64,000 bases of DNA from Bradyrhizobium sp. CB3481. Its GTDB lineage: Bacteria; Pseudomonadota; Alphaproteobacteria; Rhizobiales; Xanthobacteraceae. The stretch spans positions 3,926,501-3,990,500 of the forward strand of contig NZ_CP121647.1 in NCBI RefSeq assembly GCF_029714305.1, given 5' to 3'. Below, one piece after another: positions 19,632-28,418 of this stretch. Position 1 is the first letter of the stretch. Each line of letters starts with the position of its first letter. The notes below the pieces were generated by a model that saw nothing but the letters and a program-made list of their open reading frames with translations, did no database searches and was not told the origin of the DNA. The position numbers and the translations under genes are program-made.

Positions 19632-20777
19632 TTACTCGGCCGCTTCCGGCTTGCGCTCCTCGCGCAACTGGAAGCGCTTCAGCAGCGCGGACACGGTGTC
19701 GCGGAAGCCGCCATACTCCAACTCGGAATAAGGCAGCATCGCTGCACCAGACCAGCCTTGGCTGCGCATCTCGATAGCTTTGCTCTGGGCGCGGCGACGG
19801 ACCTCGTCCCACGCCGGGTTGTCGAAGAAATCGGTATAGGACTCCGAGAAGCGGCCATCCTTGTCGATCGAGAAGCCGGCGCAGGAAACGATCGGCAGGC
19901 AGTACATCCCCGTCACCGGTGTGTTGAGCGGCACGGGCATCAGCGGCATCACGTGCGAGCCGCGCGCATCGCCGCCGACGAAATGCGCCTTGGCGAACGG
20001 CGAGATGATTTCTTCCGGCGCCGGGAAAATTCCCTGGTTCCTGACGATCGCGACCGGATCATCCTTGCCGGTGTACTTGCCGGCAATCGCGTGAAGACGC
20101 TGCGCCGAAACGGCGACGGCGACCTCGCCATGGGTCCGGGAAATGATGCGATCAATGCCAAAGCGCTCGTTGTCGCGGAGCAGCGCGGCGATGTGGTAGC
20201 CATCCGCGGGCGCGTCGAGTTCGATCACGCTGTCGCCTGCCGTGTTGTCCATGTCGATGACATGGAAACGGAATCCCTTGATCATCGGCGGCAGCATCAG
20301 CCCGGCGCAATACATGGGATCGGCAAAGGTGAGATAGAGCGGCAGGTTGTAGGCGCCGGGGCCGCATTTGTCGGCGGCGAACACCATGAAAGACTCCGCA
20401 GGTCTCGTGCCCGAGAGGCTGTGGTCGAAGCTGAGCTCGGCGACGCCTGGGCCGGCGCCGCGGACGTTCCCGGACGGTGCGTCGGCGAGAAGATCCTGGC
20501 CGGCGCCATAAAGCCCGGAGGTTTTCGCTACCGAGGTGGCCGCGAGGAACGCCTTCCAGGCAAGTTGATGCACCGCGGAGCTTCCTTCGCCCCGTGTGTG
20601 CGTCATGATGATCGCAATGTCGTCTCCGGTGTGGCAGACGAAAGCATCGATCAGCAGGCCATCGCAGATCGCCTTCGCGACCTCGCCCTCGACAGCCGCC
20701 ATCATGCGTGTGGACGGTTTCGTGTGGCCGCCAACGGAGCCTATGTCAGCCTTGATGACCGAAAGGGTGAGTCTCAT
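19632..20777 (-). CDS. Archaeal-type fructose-1,6-bisphosphate aldolase/phosphatase
   Basis: Class V enzyme that, in archaea and deep-branching bacteria, both condenses triose phosphates to FBP and dephosphorylates it to fructose 6-phosphate. The 381-residue protein has the N-terminal SVIKADIGSVGGH motif, metal-binding blocks HTGDD and THTRGE, and GAGQDLL plus NVRGAGPGVAE. Tyr235 and Lys238 in AGKYTGKDDP match the residues used for Schiff-base aldolase chemistry, so both activities are plausible. The start has a GGAGG site. It lies about 110 bases upstream of the PFK gene on the same strand. No close relation to the usual bacterial FBPase is visible. Confidence 0.9.
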   Translation of the reverse strand: MRLTLSVIKADIGSVGGHTKPSTRMMAAVEGEVAKAICDGLLIDAFVCHTGDDIAIIMTHTRGEGSSAVHQLAWKAFLAATSVAKTSGLYGAGQDLLADAPSGNVRGAGPGVAELSFDHSLSGTRPAESFMVFAADKCGPGAYNLPLYLTFADPMYCAGLMLPPMIKGFRFHVIDMDNTAGDSVIELDAPADGYHIAALLRDNERFGIDRIISRTHGEVAVAVSAQRLHAIAGKYTGKDDPVAIVRNQGIFPAPEEIISPFAKAHFVGGDARGSHVMPLMPVPLNTPVTGMYCLPIVSCAGFSIDKDGRFSESYTDFFDNPAWDEVRRRAQSKAIEMRSQGWSGAAMLPYSELEYGGFRDTVSALLKRFQLREERKPEAAE

Positions 20778-20978
20778 GAGCGTTTCCTCCGACCCAGCGC
20801 AGCGCCTCGGCCTCGGCGCTCGCTGCGCCGGGGCACGGCGCTGCTCATTGGCGGAGAGAACGTGTCATGTTGCTGTAGGTTCCATCTGAAGTCATGGCGC
20901 CTCGGCTCGCTGCCGAGCTCAGCGAGTAGCATGGCAATTGCTGCGCGGCACGAGTCCGTTTTTGTGCTTTTCCAGACA
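20778..20978. other. Non-coding gap between glutamine synthetase and FBP aldolase/phosphatase
   Basis: About 200 bases with no supported gene. The right part is less GC-rich. The gap is long enough to hold a separate promoter for the FBP aldolase/phosphatase and PFK genes, but I could not identify convincing -35/-10 elements. Confidence 0.4.
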
Positions 20979-22409
20979 CTAGATGTCGTAATACAAATAG
21001 AATTCATATGGATGAGGCCGCAACCGGATCGGATCGACCTCTTTCTTCCGCTTGTAGTCGAGCCAGGTCTCGATCACGTCCGCCGTGAATACATCGCCGC
21101 GGAGCAGGAAGGCGTGATCGCGCTCCAGCGCGTCAAGCGCCTGATCCAGCGATCCCGGTGTCGACCTCACGTCCTTCGCTTCGGCGGGCGGCAGGTCATA
21201 AAGGTTCTTGTCGATCGGACTGCCCGGATCAATCCGGCTGGTGATGCCGTCGAGGCCGGCCATCAGCATCGCGGCAAAGGCCAGATAGGGATTACAGGAA
21301 GGATCCGGGGAACGAAACTCAACCCGCTTTGCACGCGGGTTCGGCGAATACATCGGAATTCGGCAGCAGGCTGAGCGGTTGCGCTGGGAATAGACCAGAT
21401 TGATCGGAGCCTCATAGCCTGGCACCAGACGCCGGTAGGAGTTCGTGGTGGGGGCGCAGAGCGCGCACAGCGCCCAGGCGTGGGTCAACAGACCGCCGAT
21501 GTAGTAGCGGCCGAGCTGGCTCAACTCGGCATAGTCGCCCTTGTCGTAGAACAGATTGGTCTCGCCCTTCCACAGCGACTGGTGAACGTGCATCCCCGAG
21601 GCGTTGTCCTCGAACAGCGGCTTAGGCATGAAGGTTGCGGTCATGCCGTGCTCGCGGGCGGTGTTCTTCACCACGTATTTGTAGATCATCAGATTGTCGG
21701 CCATGCGGGTGAGCGTCGTGAAACGCATGTCGATTTCGTTCTGGCCGCCGGTCGCGACTTCATGGTGATGGGCTTCGATCTGGATGCCGAGCTGTTCCAT
21801 CGTCAGCACCATTTCGGTTCGGAGAGCCTGCATGCTGTCAGTTGGGGGAACTGGAAAGTATCCCTCCTTCGGACGCGGCTTGTGGCCCAGATTCGGCTCT
21901 TCCTCCTTGCCGGTATTCCAATTGCCTTCGCTGGAATCGATTTCGTGGAAGGCGTAATTGATGCCCTGTCCATAGCGCACGTCGTCGAACACGAAGAACT
22001 CCGCCTCCGGGCCGAAGTAGCTCGTATCGGCGGGGCCGGTGCCCGTCAGGTTGGTTTCGGCCTTCTGAGCGATGTAGCGGGCATCACGGCTATAGGGTTG
22101 ACCGGTCACGGGGTCCCTGATGTTGCAGATCAGGACCAGGGTCGATGAAGGGGAATACGGGTCGAGGAAGGCCGTGGTCGGGTCCGGCACGACCAGCATG
22201 TCGCTTTCCTGAATCTCCTGGAAGCCGCGAATGGATGAGCCGTCGAATCCAATGCCTTCGCTCAGAGCGTCGATACTCGCTGCACCCGGCGGAATGGAAA
22301 AATGTTGCCACACCCCGGGCAAGTCGGTGAAGCGGAGATCTATCATCTGCACCTTCTTGTCCATGATCGACTTCACGAGATCTTCGGCCGTCGCACACTT
22401 CGGAAACAT
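20979..22409 (-). CDS. Type I glutamine synthetase
   Basis: ATP-dependent synthesis of glutamine from glutamate and ammonia. From the ATG at 22409 (AGGAG upstream) the protein has 476 residues. It shows the beta-grasp N-terminus with [10 protein letters not shown], the metal and ammonia residues in [11 protein letters not shown] and [13 protein letters not shown] contacts in NRSACCRIP and [10 protein letters not shown], and the adenylylation site NLYDLPP with Tyr404. This is the GSI-beta pattern regulated by GlnE. No glnB lies next to it, unlike the standard rhizobial glnBA locus, so it is probably a second GSI copy. It belongs to the minus-strand cluster with the FBP enzymes. Confidence 0.93.
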   Translation of the reverse strand: MFPKCATAEDLVKSIMDKKVQMIDLRFTDLPGVWQHFSIPPGAASIDALSEGIGFDGSSIRGFQEIQESDMLVVPDPTTAFLDPYSPSSTLVLICNIRDPVTGQPYSRDARYIAQKAETNLTGTGPADTSYFGPEAEFFVFDDVRYGQGINYAFHEIDSSEGNWNTGKEEEPNLGHKPRPKEGYFPVPPTDSMQALRTEMVLTMEQLGIQIEAHHHEVATGGQNEIDMRFTTLTRMADNLMIYKYVVKNTAREHGMTATFMPKPLFEDNASGMHVHQSLWKGETNLFYDKGDYAELSQLGRYYIGGLLTHAWALCALCAPTTNSYRRLVPGYEAPINLVYSQRNRSACCRIPMYSPNPRAKRVEFRSPDPSCNPYLAFAAMLMAGLDGITSRIDPGSPIDKNLYDLPPAEAKDVRSTPGSLDQALDALERDHAFLLRGDVFTADVIETWLDYKRKKEVDPIRLRPHPYEFYLYYDI

Positions 22410-22516
22410 GGCTTCACTCCTGTCATGGAGAGCCGCATCTTGAGGTCGCGCCACCATTCAGCCGCGACGAAGCGGCCTGCAATGGGTTGTGGTTCTGCGT
22501 TGCCGCGCCGGCAGCC

Positions 22517-22699
22517 TCAGCTCTGGTGGGGCCCGCGCATGAGCTTCATCGCGTCTTCGATATGCCGCCAGGTTCTGGCCAGTTCGACCTCGCCGTTGGC
22601 CTCAAGTTCGATGGCGTTCTGGGCGGCTTCCGCGATGGCCTTGGGGCCATGTGCTTCCAGCAACTGTCGCGCATAGTCGTGGATTTCGATTTCTCGCAT
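22517..22699 (-). CDS. 60-residue protein of unknown function
   Basis: A compact, charged, helical-looking protein with an EIHDYARQLLEAHG start, an Ala/Glu-rich middle and a GPHQS end. The ATG at 22699 is preceded by GAGGAG. The frame is open further upstream, but that part has no protein character. It is the first gene of the minus-strand run that continues with glutamine synthetase about 107 bases on. I do not recognise a named family, and its place suggests expression with the metabolic cluster. Confidence 0.7.
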   Translation of the reverse strand: MREIEIHDYARQLLEAHGPKAIAEAAQNAIELEANGEVELARTWRHIEDAMKLMRGPHQS

Positions 22700-22969
22700 G
22701 GCGTCATGCTCCTCTCGTTCTGAACGCAACCGTGAATTCCAGTCGAGCCGAGAGCGGTAGACGTGTTGGCACCTGATCGTGCGCGAACAGTGTGCATCCA
22801 GCTGCGGCGCACTTGCAAGAGCGCTGTCGAGGGCGCTTTTCCGGGCGGTGGGTTGCCGGGATTGGCGGATGGCCCCGGGGCTAGGCACAGGCGGCAACAC
22901 AGCGCAGGGCTGGACGGATGCGCTTTGAGAGCCGCACCACCATATCCATGGGAGAGGGAGGTGAGCATC

Positions 22970-23338
22970 ATGCGCATGCGCATTCAACACTGGCAGGACG
23001 TTGCCAGCCTGGTGGTGGGTGCGTGGCTGGTCGTTTCGCCGTTTGTCCTGGGTTTGACCGGGGCAGCCGTTTGGCTAACCGTCGCACTCGGGTTAGGCGT
23101 CATCCTGTTTGCCGTCGAGGCATTCGTCATTCCTTCCTACTTGGAGGAATGGGGTGAGATGCTTCTGGGTGCGGCGCTCGTGGTAGCACCGTGGACGGTC
23201 GGCTACGAGCAGAGCGCAGCTGCGGTGAGCAGCGCGCTGTCGGGCCTGTTGGTGATCCTGTTTGCTGTCTGGGAGCTGATGACAGATCGTGACTTCAGCA
23301 CCTGGTGGCACGATCGCTGGCATCACGGCGCTGGCTGA
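22970..23338 (+). CDS. SPW repeat membrane protein
   Basis: 122 residues, four hydrophobic segments in two repeats. Each repeat has a small-Pro-aromatic motif: SPFVLG near residue 25 and APWTVG near residue 75. Length and motif pattern match the SPW repeat family of small inner-membrane proteins, whose function is unknown. The ATG at 22970 sits six bases after GGGAGGTGAG. A GTG at 22961 overlaps that site and is less likely. Divergent from the 60-residue gene, sharing about 270 bases of upstream DNA. A histidine/tryptophan-rich tail (WWHDRWHHG) ends the protein. Confidence 0.85.
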   Translation: MRMRIQHWQDVASLVVGAWLVVSPFVLGLTGAAVWLTVALGLGVILFAVEAFVIPSYLEEWGEMLLGAALVVAPWTVGYEQSAAAVSSALSGLLVILFAVWELMTDRDFSTWWHDRWHHGAG

Positions 23339-23365
23339 GGATGAGGGCGTTGGTCCTCTCGTCGA

Positions 23366-23389
23366 CCGACCGCTATTGGTAGCGGTCGG
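23366..23389. terminator. Hairpin after the SPW gene
   Basis: Perfect nine-base arms CCGACCGCT / AGCGGTCGG around a six-base loop, 28 bases after the SPW stop. No clear T tract follows. Likely 3' end structure of the SPW transcript. Confidence 0.5.
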
Positions 23390-23530
23390 CTGCGACGGGC
23401 ATTGTCTTGAGCCTAACGGCCTCTCGCACAATCGCTGTCCACGCCGTTCCGTAAGACGGGCTCATCAATGGTGGACGAGCACATCGATGGCGGTAGATCG
23501 TGCCATGGGCTGCAGCGCACCACCAGCTCG

Positions 23531-23788
23531 CTAGCAGCCGCGGCAAATGCCCCGCATGGCTTTTGCGAGCTGGGCCTCGTCCGCGGTCATCGGCTCGTAG
23601 GGCTTTTGCTGCTCGGCCTCCCGGGCCTCGTTCGCCTTTTGCCGGGTGAGCCGCGCTGCTTCCTGGCGCTGATAGCAGGCTTCGCGCTCGGTGCGCGCCT
23701 CGATGAAGCGGCATTGTTCCGGCGTGGCGGCATAGCCGGAAGGGGAGGTGAGGACGATCGCAAGAAAAATCCAGGCCGCACGCTTCAT
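23531..23788 (-). CDS. Small secreted Cys-containing protein
   Basis: 85 residues from the ATG at 23788, with a signal peptide ending near GYAATPEQ. The mature protein has Cys residues in PEQCRF and EACYQ, a charged helical middle, and ends in GICRGC. Four cysteines suggest two disulfides in the periplasm. The family is unknown to me, but the style (short Sec-exported, Cys pairs) is common in Bradyrhizobium. The frame continues upstream of 23788 without protein character. It converges with the SPW gene. Confidence 0.68.
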   Translation of the reverse strand: MKRAAWIFLAIVLTSPSGYAATPEQCRFIEARTEREACYQRQEAARLTRQKANEAREAEQQKPYEPMTADEAQLAKAMRGICRGC

Positions 23789-23904
23789 GCCAGTTGTTGT
23801 CCTGATGCTCGATTCACCCCGCGCAATTGTAACCCCGGACGACATGCATTTCTTGCGGTTTCGTTGCGGGTGTCGGATTCAATGTGACGCATTGATCGGG
23901 GCCG

Positions 23905-24045
23905 TCAGCGCGGATCGCTCAACGATGGCGGAATGCCGCCGGTGACTTCCGACGTATCGCCGGAAATGCGCCAGGCCGCCACTCCGACGCATACCGTGAG
24001 CGTCAGAGCGATCATCAGCAGAAGCACGGAAGAAAACTGGCTCAC
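23905..24045 (-). CDS. Possible small single-span membrane protein
   Basis: 46 codons from a GTG at 24045: one strongly hydrophobic segment (SSVLLLMIALTLTVCVGVA) followed by a polar tail rich in Ser and Pro. The ribosome site is weak and I know no family. Included because the hydrophobic helix plus polar tail is what a real small membrane protein would look like; it could be chance. Confidence 0.33.
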   Translation of the reverse strand: MSQFSSVLLLMIALTLTVCVGVAAWRISGDTSEVTGGIPPSLSDPR

Positions 24046-24300
24046 ATCGTATTCCGCAATGAACCTGAATTGCACAGAAACCAGCACGGCTGGCCGAGTC
24101 GATAAATGCAGTCAGGCTGACTTAATGGAGGTTTTCCACGGCGGATGAAGCATGTGCGGCGCTACCCGCTTGCGGCGAGCCTATCCGTCGGAGTGCATTT
24201 CCTGAGGTTTCTGCATCTGTTCTGCTAGCGGGCCCAATACACCGTCCGGTAGTCTTACACCCTTCACGAGATCGTAAGGTGTAGTCAAGGTGTAGGCTCG

Positions 24301-26589
24301 GTGGCGGAGCAGGGCGACACGTCGGGCCGAAAGCGCGGTTATGCCGGCACCTGGCCGCCGCGCGCCGCGGTGCCTGTCGGCCTTGCGCCGTCACCGCCTG
24401 CGTTCTGGCCGCCGCTGATCGAGACCCTGCGCGCCTGGGCGCGCGCCGAAACTGGCGCCGGGCGGCTGCTGCCCTGGGTGCCGGTCGCGTTCGGCTCGGG
24501 CATCGGGCTCTACTTCGCGGCCGATCATGAGCCGGTGCTGTCGGTGGCCGCCGGCCTGGCCATTGTGCTGTGCGCGGTGGCGGTCCTGTTGCGGCGGCAG
24601 AAATTCTTCCCCGCTGCCGTCATGATCGCAGCCGTCGCGTCCGGCTTTGCGGTCGCGACCTGGAAGACGGCGCGGGTGGCACATGGCGTGCTGGCGCGGC
24701 CGATGTTTTCGGTGTCGCTGACCGGCTTTGTCGAGACGCGGGACATCCGCGAGCGCACCGACCGTTTCGTCCTTCGCGTCGTCACCATGGAAAGCGCGCG
24801 CGGGACCACCAAGCTGGAGCGCGTGCGGCTGTCGGTGAAGAAGGGCGCGGCGCCCGATGTCGGCCGTTTTGTCGAGCTGAAGGCCCGGCTGTTGCTGCCG
24901 CTCGGGCCGGTGCGGCCGGGCAGCTATGATTTCAGCCGCGACATGTTTTTCGCCGGCATCGGCGCCTCCGGTTTCGTGATGGGCGCGATCAAGACGGCGG
25001 AGCCGCCGGAGGGCGGCGGGCTGCGCCTGCACTACTCCGCCTTCATGCAGGGCCTGCGCGATACGATCGACGCGCGGATCAGGACCACGCTGGAAGGCGA
25101 CAAGCGCGCGATTGCGACCGCGCTGCTCACCGGGCGTCGGGACGCGATCTCGCCGCCGGTGAACGATGCCATGTTCATTTCCGGCCTCGGCCATGTGCTG
25201 TCGATTTCCGGCTACCACATGGCCGTCGTCGCCGGCGTCGTGTTCTTCGCGGTGCGGGCGCTGCTGGCGCTGTTTCCACTGCTCACGGTCGGTTACGCCA
25301 TCAAGAAATGGGCGGCGGCCGCCGCGCTCGCGGCAGCCGCGTTTTATCTCCTGCTCTCCGGCGCCGAGGTCGCGACGCAAAGGTCGTTCTTCATGACGGC
25401 GGTGGTGCTGATCGCCGTTATGGTGGATCGCCGCGCCATCACCTTTCGCACGCTCGCGGTCGCCGCCTTGATCGTGCTGACGGTCGCGCCGGAGGCACTG
25501 GTGCATCCGAGCTTCCAGATGTCGTTTGCCGCCACCTTGGGCCTGGTGGCGCTGGTGCAGATCGGCATGCCGCGCCTGTTCGCAACCGCCGACCACACCG
25601 CCACCGCGCGGGCCGCGCTGTGGGGCGGCCGCGAGCTCACCATGCTGCTGCTGGCCTCCCTGGTGGCCGGGCTTGCCACCATGCCCTACGCGGCCTTTCA
25701 CTTTCACCGGGTGACGCCCTACGGCGTTCTCGCCAACCTCGCGGCGATGCCGGTGGTGTCGGCTATCGTGATGCCGGCGGGCCTGCTCGGCCTCGTCGCC
25801 ATGCCGTTCGGTTTCGATCGGCTGTTCTGGGCGATCATGGGTTTTGGCATCGACTGGATGATCGCGGTCACGCAATGGGTCGCGGCCTTGCCCGGCGCGG
25901 TCGGCCGCGTGCCGGCCTTCGGCATCGGCCCGCTGGTCGCGGCGAGCTTTGGCATCATCCTGCTCGGCCTGCTCCGCACGCCGCTGCGCTGGTCCGGCGC
26001 CGCATTGGTGCTTGTGGCGGCCATGTGGGCGGCGCGGGTGACGCCGCCGGACATCCTGATTTCCGCCGACGGCCGCCATGTCGGCGTTCGCGGTCAGGAC
26101 GGCCGGCTGCATATGATGCACGCGGTGAAGGGCTCGCAGGATACGTTTCTCCTGAAGGAGTGGCTGGCGGCGGATGCGGATGCGCGCACCGTGGCCGATC
26201 CCTCGCTCACATCAGGCGTATCATGCGACGATTCCGGCTGCGTCGTGCCATCCGCCGGCGGCGCGCTGGTCGCGCAGGCGTTCCGGCCGGAAGCCTTTGC
26301 GGACGATTGCGAGCGCACGGCGCTGATCGTGACGCTGCGGCAGGCGCCAGCCGCCTGCGAGGCTTCCGTCATCGACGGCGGGCGATTGCGGCGCCAGGGC
26401 GCGATGGCGCTCCGGCGAAGCCGGGAGGGGCTTGCTGTCGAGGCGGTCAAGCCGCGCGGCATCGATCGGCCCTGGTCGCCAGCCGCAGCCGAGGACGGCG
26501 AGGCGGGCGCCGCGGTGCTGGCGCCACGCGTGCCGGCGCGTGCCGTCGATGCGACGCCGGCGGAGGCAGACCTTCAGGCGGAGGAATAG
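24301..26589 (+). CDS. comEC: ComEC/Rec2 family membrane protein
   Basis: 762-residue polytopic membrane protein related to the DNA channel of natural transformation. After an N-terminal region with two or three hydrophobic segments and an OB-like DUF4131 part, the competence domain begins near residue 240. It carries LLTGRRDAI, then SISGYHMAVVAG, then HPSFQMSFAATLGLVAL. The C-terminal 180 residues resemble the shell of the metallo-beta-lactamase domain but lack the HxHxDH metal motif, so nuclease activity is not expected. GTG start at 24301. In related genomes comEC also sits between gltX and lexA. Confidence 0.9.
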   Translation: MAEQGDTSGRKRGYAGTWPPRAAVPVGLAPSPPAFWPPLIETLRAWARAETGAGRLLPWVPVAFGSGIGLYFAADHEPVLSVAAGLAIVLCAVAVLLRRQKFFPAAVMIAAVASGFAVATWKTARVAHGVLARPMFSVSLTGFVETRDIRERTDRFVLRVVTMESARGTTKLERVRLSVKKGAAPDVGRFVELKARLLLPLGPVRPGSYDFSRDMFFAGIGASGFVMGAIKTAEPPEGGGLRLHYSAFMQGLRDTIDARIRTTLEGDKRAIATALLTGRRDAISPPVNDAMFISGLGHVLSISGYHMAVVAGVVFFAVRALLALFPLLTVGYAIKKWAAAAALAAAAFYLLLSGAEVATQRSFFMTAVVLIAVMVDRRAITFRTLAVAALIVLTVAPEALVHPSFQMSFAATLGLVALVQIGMPRLFATADHTATARAALWGGRELTMLLLASLVAGLATMPYAAFHFHRVTPYGVLANLAAMPVVSAIVMPAGLLGLVAMPFGFDRLFWAIMGFGIDWMIAVTQWVAALPGAVGRVPAFGIGPLVAASFGIILLGLLRTPLRWSGAALVLVAAMWAARVTPPDILISADGRHVGVRGQDGRLHMMHAVKGSQDTFLLKEWLAADADARTVADPSLTSGVSCDDSGCVVPSAGGALVAQAFRPEAFADDCERTALIVTLRQAPAACEASVIDGGRLRRQGAMALRRSREGLAVEAVKPRGIDRPWSPAAAEDGEAGAAVLAPRVPARAVDATPAEADLQAEE

Positions 26590-26596
26590 ACGACGT

Positions 26597-26824
26597 TCAG
26601 TGCCCGTCGTGCGGAGGGCTTACCGGTATCTCGAACGCGCCGAGGTGAAATTCCTCCGGTGCGTCGGGGTCCGACGGCAGGTTGACCAGTGTGAACGAGG
26701 CGTCAGGGAATTGCTGCCAGATCGCGAGATCGTCGGCCGTGACCGTGAGCCAGCCATAGCGGAACATGTAGCGTCCCGGCTCGGTGACGCGTCCGGCTCT
26801 TTGCCATGTAACCTTGTTGACCAC
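26597..26824 (-). CDS. Conserved hypothetical protein, 75 residues
   Basis: A short protein with mixed beta character and no signal peptide or membrane segment: an FRYGWLTVTADDL core, then a Pro/Asp-rich end closing in HDGH. GTG start at 26824. Convergent with comEC, with only seven bases between the stops. I do not recognise a functional family. Presence of a good start region and a complete compact frame supports a real gene. Confidence 0.6.
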   Translation of the reverse strand: MVNKVTWQRAGRVTEPGRYMFRYGWLTVTADDLAIWQQFPDASFTLVNLPSDPDAPEEFHLGAFEIPVSPPHDGH

Positions 26825-26864
26825 CGACTGCCCCTCGGCGCCGATTTTCCAGGCAATATAATAT

Positions 26865-26900
26865 CACGTGATCCGCCGATTTGAACCGGCGGATCACGTG
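26865..26900. terminator. Perfect 14-bp inverted repeat between two minus-strand genes
   Basis: Arms CACGTGATCCGCCG (26865-26878) and its exact complement (26887-26900) flank an eight-base loop. It lies 10 bases after the stop of the gene at 26911-27333. On the minus strand the stem is followed by an AT-rich stretch (ATATTATATT). It is probably a terminator; a protein-binding palindrome is the alternative because CACGTG is itself palindromic. Confidence 0.6.
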
Positions 26901-26910
26901 CGCGCGGCGT

Positions 26911-27333
26911 TTAGCCGGTCACGATGGAAGCGGCCGGAGGCGCTTCGACGGCCTTCGGGGCACGCTCGCCGCCGGTCTGGACCACCGGCAATTGCAGCAC
27001 GGTCGCCCGCTGGCCTTCGCAAAGCTGCGTCACCAGCACGTGACTGCCATCGGGAAATTCGATCGCGTCATGGTGACGGTCGGCCACTTCGGGCTCGATC
27101 TGATTGAACTTGCCGACCCGCCACTCGGTGGTTCGCGTCCAGATCCAGCGGTTATCGTATCTGACGTCCTCGGCGAACGCCAGTTCGGTGCCGGGAAGCA
27201 TGCAGACCGCCACTGCAGGCTCACGCTCTGACGCAAAGCCGCGGGTCGATGTACCGCGGAAGGTCGTGGTAACGAGCGTCTCGCCGACCCGGGCAGGGCG
27301 CGTCGCCACGGCGTGCAGGCTATAGTCACACAT
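26911..27333 (-). CDS. Conserved hypothetical protein, MCDYSLHAVA family
   Basis: 140 residues starting MCDYSLHAVATRPA. I recognise this N-terminus from hypothetical proteins of Rhizobiales, but no function is known to me. The sequence is beta-rich, with no signal peptide, and has two internal Cys (AVCMLPG, QLCEGQ). The C-terminal 25 residues are low-complexity Ala/Pro. Length and codon usage fit a real gene. A strong palindrome follows the stop. Confidence 0.75.
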   Translation of the reverse strand: MCDYSLHAVATRPARVGETLVTTTFRGTSTRGFASEREPAVAVCMLPGTELAFAEDVRYDNRWIWTRTTEWRVGKFNQIEPEVADRHHDAIEFPDGSHVLVTQLCEGQRATVLQLPVVQTGGERAPKAVEAPPAASIVTG

Positions 27334-27516
27334 CGGATGGCTCCCTCGTTAGAGATAGCTGACCCGTGTCTGGAAGGAGGCACAGGCCTCTATCACAGTG
27401 GACTTTATCGTAGTGAAATTGGCAGAAGCATTTTCTTGGTTCTGGGCAATTCTGCGACGGGCCTACTGCGACCAAATCACAAGCGCGCTAGCGCGGCTTT
27501 TGTTCCTTCACGCAGC

Positions 27517-27544
27517 AAAAAACCCCGGCCGAAGGCCGGGGCTG
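27517..27544 (-). terminator. Intrinsic terminator of lexA
   Basis: On the minus strand the stem CCCCGGCC / GGCCGGGG (27523-27541, three-base loop) is followed by six T (27517-27522). It lies about 50 bases after the lexA stop. A textbook rho-independent terminator. Confidence 0.9.
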
Positions 27545-27591
27545 GTATTGTCGCCGCGATGTACGCAAACCGACAGATCAATATTGAAAGA

Positions 27592-28293
27592 TCAGTATTT
27601 GCGGTACAGCCCGATCAGCTTGCCCTGAATGCGGACCCGGTTGGGCGGCAGGATGCGGACTTCATAGGCGGCGTTGGCCGGCTCGAGCGCTATCGAGGCG
27701 CCGCGGCGGCGGAAGCGTTTTAGCGTCGCTTCCTCCTCGTCGATCAGCGCCACCACGATGTCGCCGGTGTCGGCGGTCTCATTGCGCTGGATCAGCGCCA
27801 TGTCGCCATCGAGAATGCCGGCATCCACCATGGAATCGCCGCGCACTTCGAGCGCGTAATGTTCGCCGGAGCCGAGCATGTCAGGCGGCACGCTGATGGT
27901 GTGGCTGCGGGTCTGCAGCGCCTCGATCGGCGTACCGGCGGCGATCCGGCCCATGACGGGTACGGCGACCGGGCGATTGCCGTCGTCCTCGGCGACAGGC
28001 GGGGTCGAGGCGCGCTTGCCGAGCGTGCCTTCGATAACGCTCGGCGTGAAGCCACGGCGTCCGTTGCCGGCGGCGGCGAGCTCGGGCAGCTTGATGACTT
28101 CGATGGCGCGGGCGCGGTTGGGCAGGCGGCGGATGAAGCCACGCTCCTCCAGCGCCGTAATCAGCCGGTGGATTCCGGATTTCGAGCGTAGGTCGAGCGC
28201 ATCCTTCATCTCGTCGAAGGAGGGCGGCACGCCGGCCTCTTTCAGCCGTTCATTGATGAAACGCAGAAGTTCGTACTGTTTGCGCGTAAGCAT
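27592..28293 (-). CDS. lexA: SOS repressor LexA
   Basis: Represses DNA-damage genes and cleaves itself when bound to RecA filaments. From the ATG at 28293 it has 233 residues. The N-terminal winged helix covers residues 1-65. The cleavage site is Ala119-Gly120 in RIAAGTP, with the catalytic Ser154 in GDSMVD and Lys192 in TLKRF. The frame extends 40 codons upstream, but the MLTRKQ start is the conserved one. A GTTC-N7-GTTC box upstream indicates autoregulation. A strong terminator follows. Confidence 0.96.
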   Translation of the reverse strand: MLTRKQYELLRFINERLKEAGVPPSFDEMKDALDLRSKSGIHRLITALEERGFIRRLPNRARAIEVIKLPELAAAGNGRRGFTPSVIEGTLGKRASTPPVAEDDGNRPVAVPVMGRIAAGTPIEALQTRSHTISVPPDMLGSGEHYALEVRGDSMVDAGILDGDMALIQRNETADTGDIVVALIDEEEATLKRFRRRGASIALEPANAAYEVRILPPNRVRIQGKLIGLYRKY

Positions 28294-28418
28294 CGCGAGC
28301 AATCCCCCGGTTTGGCATCGTCCTTCGGTCTCGAATTTCAGGGCCCAGATCGCGGGAGTCCCCAAACTCCCAACCATAGACACTAGCACTCGAAACAAAT
28401 CATGAACGGACACTATAT

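Noticed and set aside
19522..19812. N-terminal extension of the phosphofructokinase
   Set aside because: The 97 extra residues are Arg/Cys-rich without conservation; the ATG at 19521 has a GGGAGGT site and begins the family fold.
22764..22785. Sigma-54-like sequence TGGCACCTGATCGTGC upstream of the SPW gene
   Set aside because: Distance between the GG and GC elements is one base too long and the TTGC part is missing.
24391..26121. Open frame of 576 codons antisense to comEC
   Set aside because: Gln/Arg/His-rich, low-complexity translation with no domain; typical mirror frame of GC-rich coding DNA. comEC on the plus strand has clear motifs.
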